This document shows, piece after piece, positions 8,616 through 19,516 of a stretch of 64,000 nt of DNA. The stretch lies in contig NZ_LT629741.1 of assembly GCF_900105135.1 (NCBI RefSeq), positions 1-64,000 of the forward strand, given 5' to 3'. Position 1 is the stretch's first letter, and every line of letters begins with the position of its first letter. Position numbers and translations under genes: made by a program. The notes beneath the pieces are model-generated. The model worked only from the letters and a program-made list of their open reading frames with translations, was not told the DNA's origin and did not search any database. The stretch is from Gramella sp. MAR_2010_147 (GTDB lineage: Bacteria; Bacteroidota; Bacteroidia; Flavobacteriales; Flavobacteriaceae).

Positions 8616-8639
8616 GCTTAACACAAGCAATATTATTTA

Positions 8640-8677
8640 GGTTTAGACCTCAGGATATACTCCTGGAGGTCTAAACC
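8640..8677 (+). promoter_or_regulatory. rplL-rpoB intercistronic hairpin (attenuator or processing site)
   Basis: GGTTTAGACCTC (8640-8651) pairs perfectly with GAGGTCTAAACC (8666-8677). The stem extends through AGGA (8652-8655) / TCCT (8661-8664) past a single bulged G. No T run follows, so full termination is unlikely. In E. coli the same interval holds an attenuator and an RNase III site that lower rpoBC expression relative to rplJL; the same role here is inferred from position. Confidence 0.65.
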
Positions 8678-8748
8678 ATTTTGCGTATATAAAACTTAAT
8701 GGTTTAAAAGCGCAGCATTTTTTATATAAATTATAATCCCGTCCATTG

Positions 8749-11700
8749 ATGTTAGCAAAGCAAACTGAAAGATTGAGTTTCTCTTCTGTTAAGAACAAGC
8801 CTGCTTATCCGGACTTTCTGGATCTGCAGATTAAGTCTTTTCAGGACTTCTTTCAATTAGAGACAAAATCAGAAGAACGGGGAAATGAAGGTCTTTACAA
8901 CACCTTCCTAGAAAACTTCCCCATTACGGACACCCGTAATCAATTTGTACTAGAATTCTTAGATTATTTTGTGGACCCGCCGAGATATTCCATTCAGGAA
9001 TGTATAGAACGCGGATTGACCTACAGTGTACCGCTTAAGGCGAGACTTAAGTTATACTGTACCGACCCTGAACACGAAGATTTTGAAACCATCGTACAGG
9101 ACGTTTATTTGGGAACTATCCCTTATATGACACCTAGCGGAACTTTCTGCATCAACGGTGCCGAGCGAGTAGTAGTATCTCAGCTACACCGTTCTCCTGG
9201 GGTTTTCTTTGGACAGTCTTTCCATGCTAATGGAACTAAACTTTATTCAGCCCGTGTAATTCCTTTCAAAGGATCATGGATTGAATTTGCGACCGATATT
9301 AACAGCGTAATGTATGCGTATATCGATCGTAAGAAAAAATTACCTGTGACCACCCTTTTCCGTGCTATCGGATTTGAGCGTGATAAGGATATCCTGGAGA
9401 TCTTTGACCTTGCGGAAGAAGTGAAGGTGTCTAAAACAGGACTTAAAAAATATCTTGGTCGTAAACTTGCGGCGAGAGTATTGAATACATGGTATGAAGA
9501 TTTCGTAGATGAAGATACTGGAGAAGTTGTTTCTATCGAACGTAACGAGATCGTTCTTGACCGTGATACAGAACTTGAAAAAGATCACATAGAAGAAATT
9601 CTTGAAACCGGATCTAAAACTATCCTTCTTCATAAAGAAGATAACCAGACCGGCGATTATGCGATCATTCATAATACATTACAAAAGGATCCTACCAACT
9701 CTGAAAAAGAAGCGGTAGAACATATTTACCGTCAGCTTCGTAATGCTGAACCGCCAGATGAGGAAACTGCTCGTGGAATTATAGACAAGCTTTTCTTCTC
9801 AGATCAACGTTACAGCCTTGGAGAAGTTGGTAGATATAGAATGAATAAAAAACTTGGTCTTGATGTTGAGATGGATAAGCAGGTGCTTACCAAGGTAGAT
9901 ATCATTACCATTGTAAAATATCTTATAGAACTTATCAACTCTAAAGCTGAGATTGATGATATTGATCACTTATCTAACCGTCGTGTTAGAACTGTAGGTG
10001 AGCAGTTATCTCAGCAGTTTGGTGTTGGTCTTGCACGTATGGCAAGAACCATTCGTGAGAGAATGAACGTTCGTGATAACGAGGTGTTTACGCCAATAGA
10101 TTTGATCAACGCGAAGACCTTATCTTCTGTGATTAACTCTTTCTTTGGTACCAATCAGTTATCTCAGTTCATGGACCAAACTAACCCTCTTGCAGAGATC
10201 ACGCATAAGCGTAGACTTTCGGCATTAGGACCAGGTGGTCTGTCAAGAGAAAGAGCTGGTTTCGAGGTACGTGATGTTCACTATACTCACTACGGAAGAC
10301 TTTGTCCGATTGAAACTCCTGAAGGTCCGAACATTGGTCTTATTTCTTCACTTTCTGTTTATGCAAAGGTGAACGGAATGGGATTCATTGAAACTCCTTA
10401 TAGAAGTGTTACTGACGGTAGAATTAATTCTTCTGAAGAGCCTATTTATTTAAGTGCAGAAGAGGAAGAAGGTAAGAAGATCGCTCAGGCGAACATCCCA
10501 TTAAAAGAGGATGGAACGATAGATACAGATCGTGTAATTGCACGTATGGAAGGTGACTTCCCGGTAGTTGATCCTAAAGAGGTTCATTATACCGATGTTG
10601 CACCAAACCAGATCTCATCTATTTCGGCTTCATTAATTCCATTCCTGGAACATGATGATGCCAACCGTGCACTGATGGGATCAAACATGATGCGTCAGGC
10701 AGTACCGCTTTTAAGAACAGATTCTCCTATTGTTGGAACTGGTCTTGAAAGACAGGTAGCTACAGATTCCCGAGTGTTGATCAATGCTGAAGGAGAGGGA
10801 GAAGTAGAATATGTAGATGCAAACAAGATCGTAATTAAGTACGATCGTACCGATGAGGAGAGAATGGTAAGTTTTGATGATGATTCAAAATCTTACAACC
10901 TTATCAAATTCCGTAAAACTAACCAGGGATCCTGTATCAACCTGAAACCAATCGTAAGTGTAGGTGACAGAGTAACTAAAGGACAGGTTCTTTGCCAGGG
11001 TTATGCTACTGAAGCGGGTGAACTTGCTTTAGGTAGAAACATGAAGGTTGCCTTTATGCCGTGGAAAGGTTACAACTTTGAGGATGCGATCGTGATTTCA
11101 GAAAAAGTGGTAAGAGATGATATTTTCACCTCTATCCATATCGATGAATATTCTCTTGAAGTTAGAGATACTAAACTTGGTAACGAGGAACTGACTAATG
11201 ATATTCCAAACGTTTCAGAAGAGGCTACGAAAGACCTTGATGAGCACGGAATGATTAGAGTTGGTGCTGAAGTAAAACCTGGTGATATCCTTATTGGTAA
11301 GATCACTCCTAAGGGAGAAAGCGATCCAACTCCGGAAGAAAAACTTCTACGCGCGATCTTTGGTGATAAAGCCGGTGATGTAAAAGATGCTTCTTTAAAA
11401 GCTTCTCCATCATTAAGCGGTGTTGTTATCAATAAGAAGTTGTTCGCGAGAGCAATCAAAGACAAGCGTAAGAGAGCTCAGGATAAAGAAGATGTTGCAG
11501 CATTAGAGAAAAAGTACGACGCTAAATTCGCTAATCTAAAAGCTGAACTTGTTGAGAAATTATTCGCCATTATAGGTGGTAAAACTGCTCAGGGAGTACA
11601 GAATGATCTTGGTGAAGAAGTAATGCCAAAAGGTAAGAAGTACACGCTTAAGATGTTAAACGCTGTAGATGATTATACTCACCTAACTACGGGTACATGG

Positions 11701-12561
11701 ACTACAGATGACCATCTTAATGAGCTTGTAGCTGATCTTTTACATAATTATAAAATCAAGGAAAACGATCTTCAGGGTAACCTAAGAAGAGAGAAATTCA
11801 CCATTTCTGTTGGAGATGAACTTCCATCAGGAATTCTTAAACTTGCTAAAGTTTATATCGCTAAGAAACGTAAACTGAAGGTAGGGGATAAGATGGCAGG
11901 ACGTCACGGTAACAAAGGTATTGTTGCTAGAATTGTTCGTCAGGAAGATATGCCATTCCTTGAAGACGGAACTCCGGTAGATATCGTGTTGAACCCACTT
12001 GGGGTACCATCGCGTATGAACATTGGACAGATCTACGAAACAGTTCTTGGATGGGCTGGTCAGAAAAACGGGAAGAAATATGCGACCCCAATTTTTGACG
12101 GTGCCACAATCGATGAGATCAATGATCTTACAGATAAAGCAGGAATTCCAAGATACGGTCATACTTACCTGTATGATGGTGGAACCGGAATGAGATTTGA
12201 CCAGCGTGCAACGGTTGGTGTGATCTATATGCTGAAATTAGGTCATATGATCGACGATAAGATGCACGCCAGATCTATTGGACCATACTCACTTATTACC
12301 CAGCAGCCGCTTGGTGGTAAGGCACAATTTGGTGGTCAGCGTTTTGGAGAGATGGAGGTTTGGGCACTAGAGGCTTATGGAGCTTCTGCAACCCTGCGTG
12401 AGATCTTGACCGTAAAATCTGATGATGTGATAGGTAGAGCTAAAACTTACGAGGCAATCGTGAAGGGTGAGCCAATGCCAGAACCTGGATTGCCAGAATC
12501 TTTCAACGTACTTATGCACGAATTGAAAGGTCTTGGATTGGATATTAAATTAGAAGAATAA
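8749..12561 (+). CDS. rpoB: DNA-directed RNA polymerase subunit beta
   Basis: 1270 residues from the ATG at 8749 ([11 protein letters not shown]); a TTG at 8746 would add one residue. The rifampicin-binding region is seen as [33 protein letters not shown] split over residues near 465-497, with wild-type-like Gln, Asp, His and Ser positions. Active-site parts include [19 protein letters not shown] and HGNKG. The C-terminus ends with [20 protein letters not shown] and ALREILT-like motifs. It is followed by a hairpin and rpoC. Confidence 0.98.
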   Translation: MLAKQTERLSFSSVKNKPAYPDFLDLQIKSFQDFFQLETKSEERGNEGLYNTFLENFPITDTRNQFVLEFLDYFVDPPRYSIQECIERGLTYSVPLKARLKLYCTDPEHEDFETIVQDVYLGTIPYMTPSGTFCINGAERVVVSQLHRSPGVFFGQSFHANGTKLYSARVIPFKGSWIEFATDINSVMYAYIDRKKKLPVTTLFRAIGFERDKDILEIFDLAEEVKVSKTGLKKYLGRKLAARVLNTWYEDFVDEDTGEVVSIERNEIVLDRDTELEKDHIEEILETGSKTILLHKEDNQTGDYAIIHNTLQKDPTNSEKEAVEHIYRQLRNAEPPDEETARGIIDKLFFSDQRYSLGEVGRYRMNKKLGLDVEMDKQVLTKVDIITIVKYLIELINSKAEIDDIDHLSNRRVRTVGEQLSQQFGVGLARMARTIRERMNVRDNEVFTPIDLINAKTLSSVINSFFGTNQLSQFMDQTNPLAEITHKRRLSALGPGGLSRERAGFEVRDVHYTHYGRLCPIETPEGPNIGLISSLSVYAKVNGMGFIETPYRSVTDGRINSSEEPIYLSAEEEEGKKIAQANIPLKEDGTIDTDRVIARMEGDFPVVDPKEVHYTDVAPNQISSISASLIPFLEHDDANRALMGSNMMRQAVPLLRTDSPIVGTGLERQVATDSRVLINAEGEGEVEYVDANKIVIKYDRTDEERMVSFDDDSKSYNLIKFRKTNQGSCINLKPIVSVGDRVTKGQVLCQGYATEAGELALGRNMKVAFMPWKGYNFEDAIVISEKVVRDDIFTSIHIDEYSLEVRDTKLGNEELTNDIPNVSEEATKDLDEHGMIRVGAEVKPGDILIGKITPKGESDPTPEEKLLRAIFGDKAGDVKDASLKASPSLSGVVINKKLFARAIKDKRKRAQDKEDVAALEKKYDAKFANLKAELVEKLFAIIGGKTAQGVQNDLGEEVMPKGKKYTLKMLNAVDDYTHLTTGTWTTDDHLNELVADLLHNYKIKENDLQGNLRREKFTISVGDELPSGILKLAKVYIAKKRKLKVGDKMAGRHGNKGIVARIVRQEDMPFLEDGTPVDIVLNPLGVPSRMNIGQIYETVLGWAGQKNGKKYATPIFDGATIDEINDLTDKAGIPRYGHTYLYDGGTGMRFDQRATVGVIYMLKLGHMIDDKMHARSIGPYSLITQQPLGGKAQFGGQRFGEMEVWALEAYGASATLREILTVKSDDVIGRAKTYEAIVKGEPMPEPGLPESFNVLMHELKGLGLDIKLEE

Positions 12562-12575
12562 AAAGTCACCAGTTG

Positions 12576-12606
12576 GTAGTATTCAGTAAATTTTACTGGA
12601 TACTAC
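12576..12606 (+). promoter_or_regulatory. rpoB-rpoC intercistronic hairpin
   Basis: GTAGTATTCAGTAA (12576-12589) pairs with TTACTGGATACTAC (12593-12606), with one T-G pair and a 3-base loop. No T tail follows. It fills most of the 70-base gap and may be an mRNA processing or stability element. Confidence 0.55.
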
Positions 12607-12631
12607 TACTGATTACTATATAAAAAGTATT

Positions 12632-15600
12632 ATGGCTAGAAATAATGATAAAAATACAGTACAGAGGTTCAACCAGATCTCTATAGGTTTAGCTTCTCCA
12701 GAGTCCATCCTTGCGGAATCTCGTGGTGAAGTTCTTAAGCCTGAAACGATCAATTACCGTACGCACAAACCAGAGCGTGACGGGTTGTTCTGTGAGCGTA
12801 TTTTTGGTCCTGTTAAGGATTATGAATGTGCCTGCGGAAAATATAAAAGAATCCGTTATAAAGGAATCGTTTGTGACCGTTGTGGTGTAGAAGTTACAGA
12901 GAAGAAGGTGCGTAGAGATCGTGTTGGTCACATCAACCTTGTAGTACCTGTTGCTCATATCTGGTATTTCCGTTCTTTACCTAACAAAATTGGTTATTTG
13001 CTAGGTCTTCCGTCTAAAAAACTTGACATGATCATTTACTACGAAAGATATGTAGTGATCCAGGCAGGTAATGCGAAGAATGAAGAAGGAGAACCATTAA
13101 AGAAAATGGATTTCTTAACTGAAGAAGAATATCTGAATATTTTAGATGAACTTCCTCAGGAAAATCAATATTTAGACGATAGCGACCCAAATAAGTTTAT
13201 CGCTAAAATGGGAGCTGAATGTCTAATCGAAATTCTTAAGAGAATAGATCTTGATGAACTTTCTTATGAATTAAGACACAAAGCTAATAACGAAACTTCA
13301 AAGCAACGTAAAACGGAGGCTCTTAAGAGACTTCAGGTTGTGGAAGCACTTCGTGATGCAAATAAAAATCGTGAGAACAATCCAGAATGGATGATCATGA
13401 AGGTAGTACCGGTTATTCCACCGGAACTTAGACCTTTAGTGCCTCTTGATGGTGGGCGTTTCGCGACTTCAGATTTGAACGATCTTTACCGTCGTGTAAT
13501 TATTCGTAACAACCGTCTGAAAAGATTAATGGAGATCAAAGCTCCTGAAGTGATCTTGCGTAACGAAAAACGTATGCTTCAGGAATCTGTAGATTCATTA
13601 TTCGATAATACAAGAAAATCATCAGCAGTAAAAACTGATTCTAACCGTCCTCTTAAATCACTTTCAGATTCATTGAAAGGTAAGCAGGGGCGTTTCCGTC
13701 AGAACCTGCTTGGTAAACGTGTGGATTATTCAGCACGTTCGGTAATCGTTGTAGGACCGGAATTGAAAATGTTCGAATGTGGTCTTCCAAAGAATATGGC
13801 AGCAGAGCTTTATAAGCCTTTTATCATCAGAAAACTGATTGAAAGAGGTATTGTAAAAACTGTGAAGTCTGCTAAAAAGATTATCGATAAGAAAGAACCT
13901 GTAGTTTGGGATATATTGGAGAATGTGCTTAAAGGACACCCGGTATTATTGAACCGTGCTCCTACACTTCACCGTCTGGGTATCCAGGCATTCCAGCCTA
14001 AACTTATTGAAGGTAAGGCAATTCAACTTCACCCACTTGCGTGTACTGCATTCAACGCCGATTTTGATGGTGACCAGATGGCAGTTCACTTACCACTTGG
14101 GCCAGAAGCTATACTGGAGGCACAGTTATTAATGCTTGCTTCTCATAACATATTGAATCCTGCAAACGGATCTCCTATTACTGTACCATCTCAGGATATG
14201 GTTCTTGGTCTTTATTATATGACCAAGCATAAAAAATCTACTGCTGAAGAAACTGTGGTTGGAGAAGGGCTTACTTTCTATTCTGCAGAAGAGCTTGTAA
14301 TAGCTTATAACCAGAAGAGAGTAGATCTTAATGCGGGTATTAAGATTAGAACAAAAGATTATAACGAAGCAGGTGAATTGGTTTATATGATCAAGGATAC
14401 CACGGTAGGTAGAGTTTTATTTAATGAAGCTGTACCGGAAAAAGCTGGGTATATCAATGAGGTATTGACTAAAAAATCACTTCGTGAAATCATTGGTAAG
14501 ATCCTTAAAATTACCAGTGTACCAGAAACTTCTGAATTCCTTGATGAGATCAAAGGTCTTGGATATGGATTCGCTTTCCGTGGTGGACTTTCCTTCAGTT
14601 TAGGTGATATTATTATCCCTGAAGAGAAACAATCTATGATCGATGAAGCTAACGAGCAGGTTGAAGGCATCATTGGTAACTATAACATGGGTCTTATTAC
14701 CAATAACGAGCGTTATAACCAGGTAATTGATATCTGGACTTCAACTAACGCAGGTCTTACCGATTTAGCCATGAAGCGAATTCGTGAAGACAAGCAAGGA
14801 TTCAACTCGGTTTATATGATGCTTGATTCTGGTGCGCGTGGTTCGAAAGAGCAGATTCGTCAGCTTACTGGTATGCGTGGTTTGATGGCCAAGCCTAAAA
14901 AATCTAACTCTGGTGGAGGTGAAATTATTGAAAACCCGATTCTTTCTAACTTTAAGGAAGGTCTTTCAATTCTTGAATACTTTATTTCTACTCACGGTGC
15001 TCGTAAAGGTCTTGCCGATACCGCACTTAAAACTGCCGATGCTGGTTACTTAACCCGTCGTCTGGTAGATGTTTCTCAGGATGTGATTGTTAATGAAGAT
15101 GACTGTGGAACTTTAAGAGGAGTAGAAGTTAAGCCACTTAAGAAGAACGAAGAAATTGTAGAATCATTAGGAGAGAGAATCCTTGGACGTATTTCTCTGC
15201 ATGATGTGATAAACCCATCTACAGAAGAACTTATAGTTGGAACGAACGAAGAGATTACTGAAGAAATTGTAGCTAAGATCGAAGCTGCGCCAATTGAGGG
15301 TGTTGAAGTACGTTCACCACTTACCTGTGAGGCGAAGAAAGGGATCTGTATCAAGTGTTACGGTAGAAACCTTGCAACCAACAAGATCGTACAAACAGGT
15401 GAAGCTGTTGGTGTTGTTGCTGCACAGTCTATTGGTGAGCCTGGTACACAGCTTACACTACGTACGTTCCACGTGGGTGGTATTGCTGGTAACATTTCTG
15501 AAGATAATAAATTAGAGGCTAAGTTTGATGGTATTGCTGAGATCGAAGATCTTAAGGTGGTTAAAGGTGAAGCTCCAAGTGGCGGAACTGCAGACATCGT

Positions 15601-16933
15601 GATCTCTCGTACTGCTGAACTTAAAATTAAAGATAAGAAAACTGGAGTTGTATTAAGTAATAACAACATCCCTTACGGTTCTCAAATCAATATTAATGAT
15701 GGAGCAGCTGTAAAGAAAGGTGATGTGATTTGTACATGGGATCCATATAACGGTGTAATTATTTCTGAATTTGCCGGGAAGATCAAGTACGAAAACGTTG
15801 AACAAGGTGTTACTTACCAGGTTGAAATCGATGAGCAAACAGGATTCCAGGAGAAAGTAATTTCTGAATCTCGTAACAAGAAATTAATTCCAACACTACA
15901 TATTCTGGGTAAAAAAGACGAAGTAATTCGTTCTTATAACCTTCCGGTAGGTGCTCACCTTATGGTAGACAATGCTGAGAAAATTGGAGTCGGTAAGATT
16001 TTGGTTAAGATTCCACGTAAATCTTCTAAAGCAGGAGATATTACGGGTGGTCTTCCACGGGTAACCGAGCTTTTTGAAGCACGTAACCCATCTAACCCGG
16101 CAGTTGTGTCTGAAATTGATGGTGTTGTTTCCTTCGGAAAAATTAAAAGAGGTAACCGTGAGATCATCGTGGAGTCTAAGCTTGGAGAGGTTAAGAAGTA
16201 TTTAGTAAAACTTTCTAACCAGATCCTTGTTCAGGAGAATGACTACGTGAGAGCTGGAATGCCACTTTCTGATGGTTCTATCACGCCTGAGGATATCTTG
16301 AATATCAAAGGACCAAACGCTGTACAACAGTATCTTGTGAACGAAGTTCAGGAGGTATATAGATTACAGGGTGTGAAGATTAACGATAAACACTTCGAAG
16401 TTGTTGTGAGACAGATGATGCGTAAAGTGAGAATCGTTGATCCGGGAGATACTATTTTCCTTGAAAATCAATTGGTTCATAAAGATGATTTCATCGAAGA
16501 GAACAACAAGCTATTCGGAATGAAAGTGATCGAAGATGCCGGTGATTCTGAAAAACTGAAAGCAGGACAAATCATTACTCCAAGAGATCTTAGAGATGAA
16601 AACTCTATTCTTAGAAGAGAAGATAAGAATCTTGCAACAGCTAGAGACGTGATCACGGCAACAGCTAATCCAGTACTTCAGGGTATTACCAGAGCTTCGC
16701 TTCAGACCAAATCATTTATCTCGGCTGCTTCCTTCCAGGAAACGACCAAGGTATTGAATGAGGCCGCAGTAAGCGGTAAAATTGATTCTCTTGAAGGACT
16801 GAAAGAAAATGTAATTGTAGGACACAGAATTCCTGCAGGTACAGGTATGAGAAAGTACGATAGCATTATTGTTGGTTCTAAAGAAGAATTTGACCAGATG
16901 CTTGAGAAGAAACAGGAAGTTAATTATAACTAA
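12632..16933 (+). CDS. rpoC: DNA-directed RNA polymerase subunit beta'
   Basis: 1433 residues, full length. The N-terminal zinc site is [20 protein letters not shown]. The active-site Mg-binding motif is [12 protein letters not shown]. The second zinc site includes [16 protein letters not shown], and the trigger-loop region reads [17 protein letters not shown]. The C-terminus is typical ([16 protein letters not shown]). It is last in the operon and is followed by a strong terminator. Confidence 0.98.
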   Translation: MARNNDKNTVQRFNQISIGLASPESILAESRGEVLKPETINYRTHKPERDGLFCERIFGPVKDYECACGKYKRIRYKGIVCDRCGVEVTEKKVRRDRVGHINLVVPVAHIWYFRSLPNKIGYLLGLPSKKLDMIIYYERYVVIQAGNAKNEEGEPLKKMDFLTEEEYLNILDELPQENQYLDDSDPNKFIAKMGAECLIEILKRIDLDELSYELRHKANNETSKQRKTEALKRLQVVEALRDANKNRENNPEWMIMKVVPVIPPELRPLVPLDGGRFATSDLNDLYRRVIIRNNRLKRLMEIKAPEVILRNEKRMLQESVDSLFDNTRKSSAVKTDSNRPLKSLSDSLKGKQGRFRQNLLGKRVDYSARSVIVVGPELKMFECGLPKNMAAELYKPFIIRKLIERGIVKTVKSAKKIIDKKEPVVWDILENVLKGHPVLLNRAPTLHRLGIQAFQPKLIEGKAIQLHPLACTAFNADFDGDQMAVHLPLGPEAILEAQLLMLASHNILNPANGSPITVPSQDMVLGLYYMTKHKKSTAEETVVGEGLTFYSAEELVIAYNQKRVDLNAGIKIRTKDYNEAGELVYMIKDTTVGRVLFNEAVPEKAGYINEVLTKKSLREIIGKILKITSVPETSEFLDEIKGLGYGFAFRGGLSFSLGDIIIPEEKQSMIDEANEQVEGIIGNYNMGLITNNERYNQVIDIWTSTNAGLTDLAMKRIREDKQGFNSVYMMLDSGARGSKEQIRQLTGMRGLMAKPKKSNSGGGEIIENPILSNFKEGLSILEYFISTHGARKGLADTALKTADAGYLTRRLVDVSQDVIVNEDDCGTLRGVEVKPLKKNEEIVESLGERILGRISLHDVINPSTEELIVGTNEEITEEIVAKIEAAPIEGVEVRSPLTCEAKKGICIKCYGRNLATNKIVQTGEAVGVVAAQSIGEPGTQLTLRTFHVGGIAGNISEDNKLEAKFDGIAEIEDLKVVKGEAPSGGTADIVISRTAELKIKDKKTGVVLSNNNIPYGSQININDGAAVKKGDVICTWDPYNGVIISEFAGKIKYENVEQGVTYQVEIDEQTGFQEKVISESRNKKLIPTLHILGKKDEVIRSYNLPVGAHLMVDNAEKIGVGKILVKIPRKSSKAGDITGGLPRVTELFEARNPSNPAVVSEIDGVVSFGKIKRGNREIIVESKLGEVKKYLVKLSNQILVQENDYVRAGMPLSDGSITPEDILNIKGPNAVQQYLVNEVQEVYRLQGVKINDKHFEVVVRQMMRKVRIVDPGDTIFLENQLVHKDDFIEENNKLFGMKVIEDAGDSEKLKAGQIITPRDLRDENSILRREDKNLATARDVITATANPVLQGITRASLQTKSFISAASFQETTKVLNEAAVSGKIDSLEGLKENVIVGHRIPAGTGMRKYDSIIVGSKEEFDQMLEKKQEVNYN

Positions 16934-16952
16934 ATCCTGATAATAATTAGTG

Positions 16953-16983
16953 AAAAGGCCCTGCTCAAGCGGGGCCTTTTTTT
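16953..16983 (+). terminator. Intrinsic terminator of the rpoBC operon
   Basis: AAAAGGCCC-T-GCT / AGC-G-GGGCCTTTT around a CA loop, then a T run to 16983. It starts 20 bases after the rpoC stop. Confidence 0.9.
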
Positions 16984-17004
16984 ATTTATAACGATATTTG
17001 AGGT

Positions 17005-17460
17005 ATGAAGAACTACTTTAAGGAATTACTGGAATATTCACATTATTACAACCTGGAGATTATTAAAAAATTTAATGATGGTGATCTGGAGTTTATGATT
17101 CCGGAGAGGGCAATGTCACTCTTGTCCCATACACTGAATGCTCAGAAGATCTGGAACTATAGATTAACTGGAAAAGAAGATAAAGTGGAAGTTTGGGGAA
17201 ACCTTCAGGTTGAAAATTTAGAGTCTGTAGAAAACCAAAATTTCGAGAAAACATTGGCAATTCTCGAAAATGAAGATCTGGACAGGGTGGTGCCTTATAA
17301 AAATACAAAAGGAGAAAGCTATCAAAATTCTGTTCGCGATATTATATTTCATATTATAAATCATTCTACCTATCACCGGGGACAGATAGCAACTGAATTT
17401 AGAAAACAGGGAATAGATCCAATAGTTTCAGACTTTGTATATTATAAGCTGAATAAATAA
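17005..17460 (+). CDS. DinB-family four-helix protein
   Basis: 151 residues with the DinB/YfiT four-helix-bundle pattern. A first metal His lies in LLSHTLNAQKIWNYRL (about 39), and the pair in HIINHSTYHRGQI (about 122 and 126) completes the usual three-His site. Members include damage-inducible proteins and thiol transferases; substrate cannot be told. GATATTTG at 16993-17000, one base off TAnnTTTG, may be its -7 element. DUF3467 follows after 41 bases. Confidence 0.8.
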   Translation: MKNYFKELLEYSHYYNLEIIKKFNDGDLEFMIPERAMSLLSHTLNAQKIWNYRLTGKEDKVEVWGNLQVENLESVENQNFEKTLAILENEDLDRVVPYKNTKGESYQNSVRDIIFHIINHSTYHRGQIATEFRKQGIDPIVSDFVYYKLNK

Positions 17461-17501
17461 GTGCTAATAAATTATATATTAAATTGATTAAAATTTAAAT
17501 C

Positions 17502-17822
17502 ATGGACGAAGAGAAAAAAAATAAAAACCAGAAAGGAAAGATTAATATAGAACTGGATGAAGCGGTGGCTGAAGGAACTTATTCCAATCTGGCTATTATC
17601 AATCATTCTGTTTCAGAATTTGTGGTAGATTTTGTAAATATCATGCCGGGAAGGCCTAAAAGTAAAGTTAAATCCAGGATTATCTTAACACCGCAACATG
17701 CCAAACGGCTTTTGAAAGCTCTGGGAGATAACATTAATAAATTTGAGCAGGCGCATGGCGAGATCAGGGATTATGATAAAGCGCCTTTACCACTTAATTT
17801 TGGTCCTACAGGGCAGGCTTGA
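17502..17822 (+). CDS. DUF3467 family protein
   Basis: 106 residues, recognised by the Glu-rich start INIELDEAVAEGTYSNLAII and the middle FVVDFVNIMPGRPKSKVKSRIILTP, split here over about 30 residues. It is cytosolic, with no signal or membrane segment. The family is widespread in Bacteroidota with unknown function. It converges on the symporter gene across an inverted repeat. Confidence 0.85.
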   Translation: MDEEKKNKNQKGKINIELDEAVAEGTYSNLAIINHSVSEFVVDFVNIMPGRPKSKVKSRIILTPQHAKRLLKALGDNINKFEQAHGEIRDYDKAPLPLNFGPTGQA

Positions 17823-17873
17823 TTTAGTTGAAAGCTTGCAGTAGCAGCAGGCAATTTTATAGACTATTAAATT

Positions 17874-17963
17874 AAAAAAAAGAGATTTCTCGCTTCGTTC
17901 GAAATGACATACATAAATGATTGTCTTTTCGAAGTAGATAAGCGACTGAGAAATCTCTTTTTT
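17874..17963 (+). repeat. Long inverted repeat R1 (bidirectional terminator, dispersed-repeat type)
   Basis: The left end AAAAAAGAGATTTCTC (to 17891) and right end GAGAAATCTCTTTTTT (17948-17963) are exact complements. Inside, TTCGAAATGACA and TGTCTTTTCGAA are also near complements. It lies between convergent genes and can terminate both. The sequence resembles dispersed intergenic repeats I know from flavobacterial genomes. Confidence 0.75.
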
Positions 17964-17992
17964 ATTTTATCATATTTTTTGAAACTCAATTA

Positions 17993-19363
17993 TCAAGGAG
18001 TATACTTCTTAAAATAGATCTTCGCAGCTTTCATCACTCGTGGGGCGAGAATCAGGGTTGAAATCATCGTTGGGATCGCCATTAGAGCAAAAAATCCATC
18101 GATCAAATTCAGAATAAAGCTTAATGAAGTAGTAGCTCCAACTATAATACTTAGAATGTAGACATAGTTGTAATACTTCTTATTTTTAGCTCCTATTAAA
18201 AAGGAGAGACATTTTGTTCCGTAGTAAGAATAAGAGAAAAGTGAGGAAATACTAAATGCGAGAATGCATAACAATAGTAAATAATTTCCAATATAAGGAA
18301 TCCCTTGCTCAAAGGCTGCGGCAGTCAGGCTTACTCCATTCACATCTTCCGTTTGCCATACTCCGGTAACCAGAATGGCCATCGCGGTTAAAGTGCAAAC
18401 CACCAGCGTATCTATAGCCGGACCCAACATGGCAATTAATCCTTCTCTAATAGGTTCAGAAGTTTTACTAGCTCCGTGAGCCATTGTAGCGGTTCCGATA
18501 CCGGCCTCATTAGAAAATGCGCCACGACGAATTCCAAGGAGTATGAGTCCGCCAAGAACGCCACCTAGGAGTGGATCTCCTTTATAATTATTGGCCGCAA
18601 AAGCATCGGTGAAGATCATTCCGAAATAATGGAAAACTACGTCATAATTCACAAATAAGATCACCAACACTGAAACAAAATATAATGCCACCATCGCCGG
18701 AACTAGTTTTGAAACTGTTCTACTTATTCTATCCAATCCGCCAATAATAACTACGGTGGTAATAAGCGTAAGAGCAATTCCAATAATTAGGCTGCTCATA
18801 AATCCTGTTTCGATATTGTTAGGTTCTAAAAGAATATAGTTGATCGCCTGGGTAAGCTGATTTACATTAAAAACAGGTAAGGCACCTACCAATCCAGCAA
18901 TAGCGAAAAATGCTGCCAGAGGTTTCCATTTTTTTCCGAGGCCTTCCACAATAAAATACATCACACCACCCTGTAACTTACCTTCTGTATCCTTACCACG
19001 ATACATCACTGCCAAGCTATTTGTGAAGAATTTGGTGGCCATCCCAACGATAGCACTCACCCATAACCAGAAAATCGCCCCGGGGCCACCTATGGCAATT
19101 GCCACGGCTACACCAGCAATATTTCCCATTCCCACGGTAGAAGAAAGGGCGGTAGATAATGCCTGAAAATGATTAATATCTCCAGGATCATCAGGATTAT
19201 TATATTTTCCACGCAGTACCTCTATAGAATGGCCTAAATATCTAAATGGTAAAAAACGTGAATATATGAGAAGAAAAATTCCGCCACCAATAAGAAGTAC
19301 GACGAGTGGAATTCCCCAGACTGCCGAAGCAAAATCTGCAATAAACTGATCTATTTGGGACAT
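17993..19363 (-). CDS. Alanine/glycine:cation symporter (AGCS family)
   Basis: Sodium-coupled amino-acid carrier of the inner membrane. 456 residues with about 10-11 hydrophobic segments. AGCS hallmarks are the N-terminal IPLVVLLIGGGIFLLIYSRF, the HFQALSTALSSTVGMGNIAG signature (about 63-82), GGPGAIFWLW, and RGAFSNEAGIGTA (about 281-293). The substrate, alanine or glycine, is known for the family but not shown here. Its 3' end uses repeat R1 as a terminator. It lies downstream of prfC, separated by repeat R2. Confidence 0.9.
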   Translation of the reverse strand: MSQIDQFIADFASAVWGIPLVVLLIGGGIFLLIYSRFLPFRYLGHSIEVLRGKYNNPDDPGDINHFQALSTALSSTVGMGNIAGVAVAIAIGGPGAIFWLWVSAIVGMATKFFTNSLAVMYRGKDTEGKLQGGVMYFIVEGLGKKWKPLAAFFAIAGLVGALPVFNVNQLTQAINYILLEPNNIETGFMSSLIIGIALTLITTVVIIGGLDRISRTVSKLVPAMVALYFVSVLVILFVNYDVVFHYFGMIFTDAFAANNYKGDPLLGGVLGGLILLGIRRGAFSNEAGIGTATMAHGASKTSEPIREGLIAMLGPAIDTLVVCTLTAMAILVTGVWQTEDVNGVSLTAAAFEQGIPYIGNYLLLLCILAFSISSLFSYSYYGTKCLSFLIGAKNKKYYNYVYILSIIVGATTSLSFILNLIDGFFALMAIPTMISTLILAPRVMKAAKIYFKKYTP

Positions 19364-19439
19364 GTATTTAATTTATCCCGAAAATAATAAATTTTGAGGG
19401 GGTAATTATCGAATTAAAATGACTTTTAAAAAAATGCCT

Positions 19440-19497
19440 CATCCTGAACCTGTTTCAGGGTCTCCGATATGAGATGCTGAAACTAGTTCAATATGAC
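19440..19497 (+). repeat. Imperfect inverted repeat R2 (dispersed-repeat type)
   Basis: TGAACCTGTTTCAGGGTCTC pairs with GAGATGCTGAAACTAGTTCA at 16 of 20 positions around a 6-base loop. The core CATCCTGAACCTGTTTCAG recurs in R3 and R4. It sits just downstream of the prfC stop. Confidence 0.65.
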
Positions 19498-19516
19498 TCG
19501 TATAGTCACTGAAATC

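Noticed and set aside
9340..9672. Minus-strand ORFs inside rpoB and rpoC (also 11070-11465, 11827-12162, 15358-15669)
   Set aside because: They lie antisense to strongly conserved coding sequence and have low-complexity composition typical of shadow frames.
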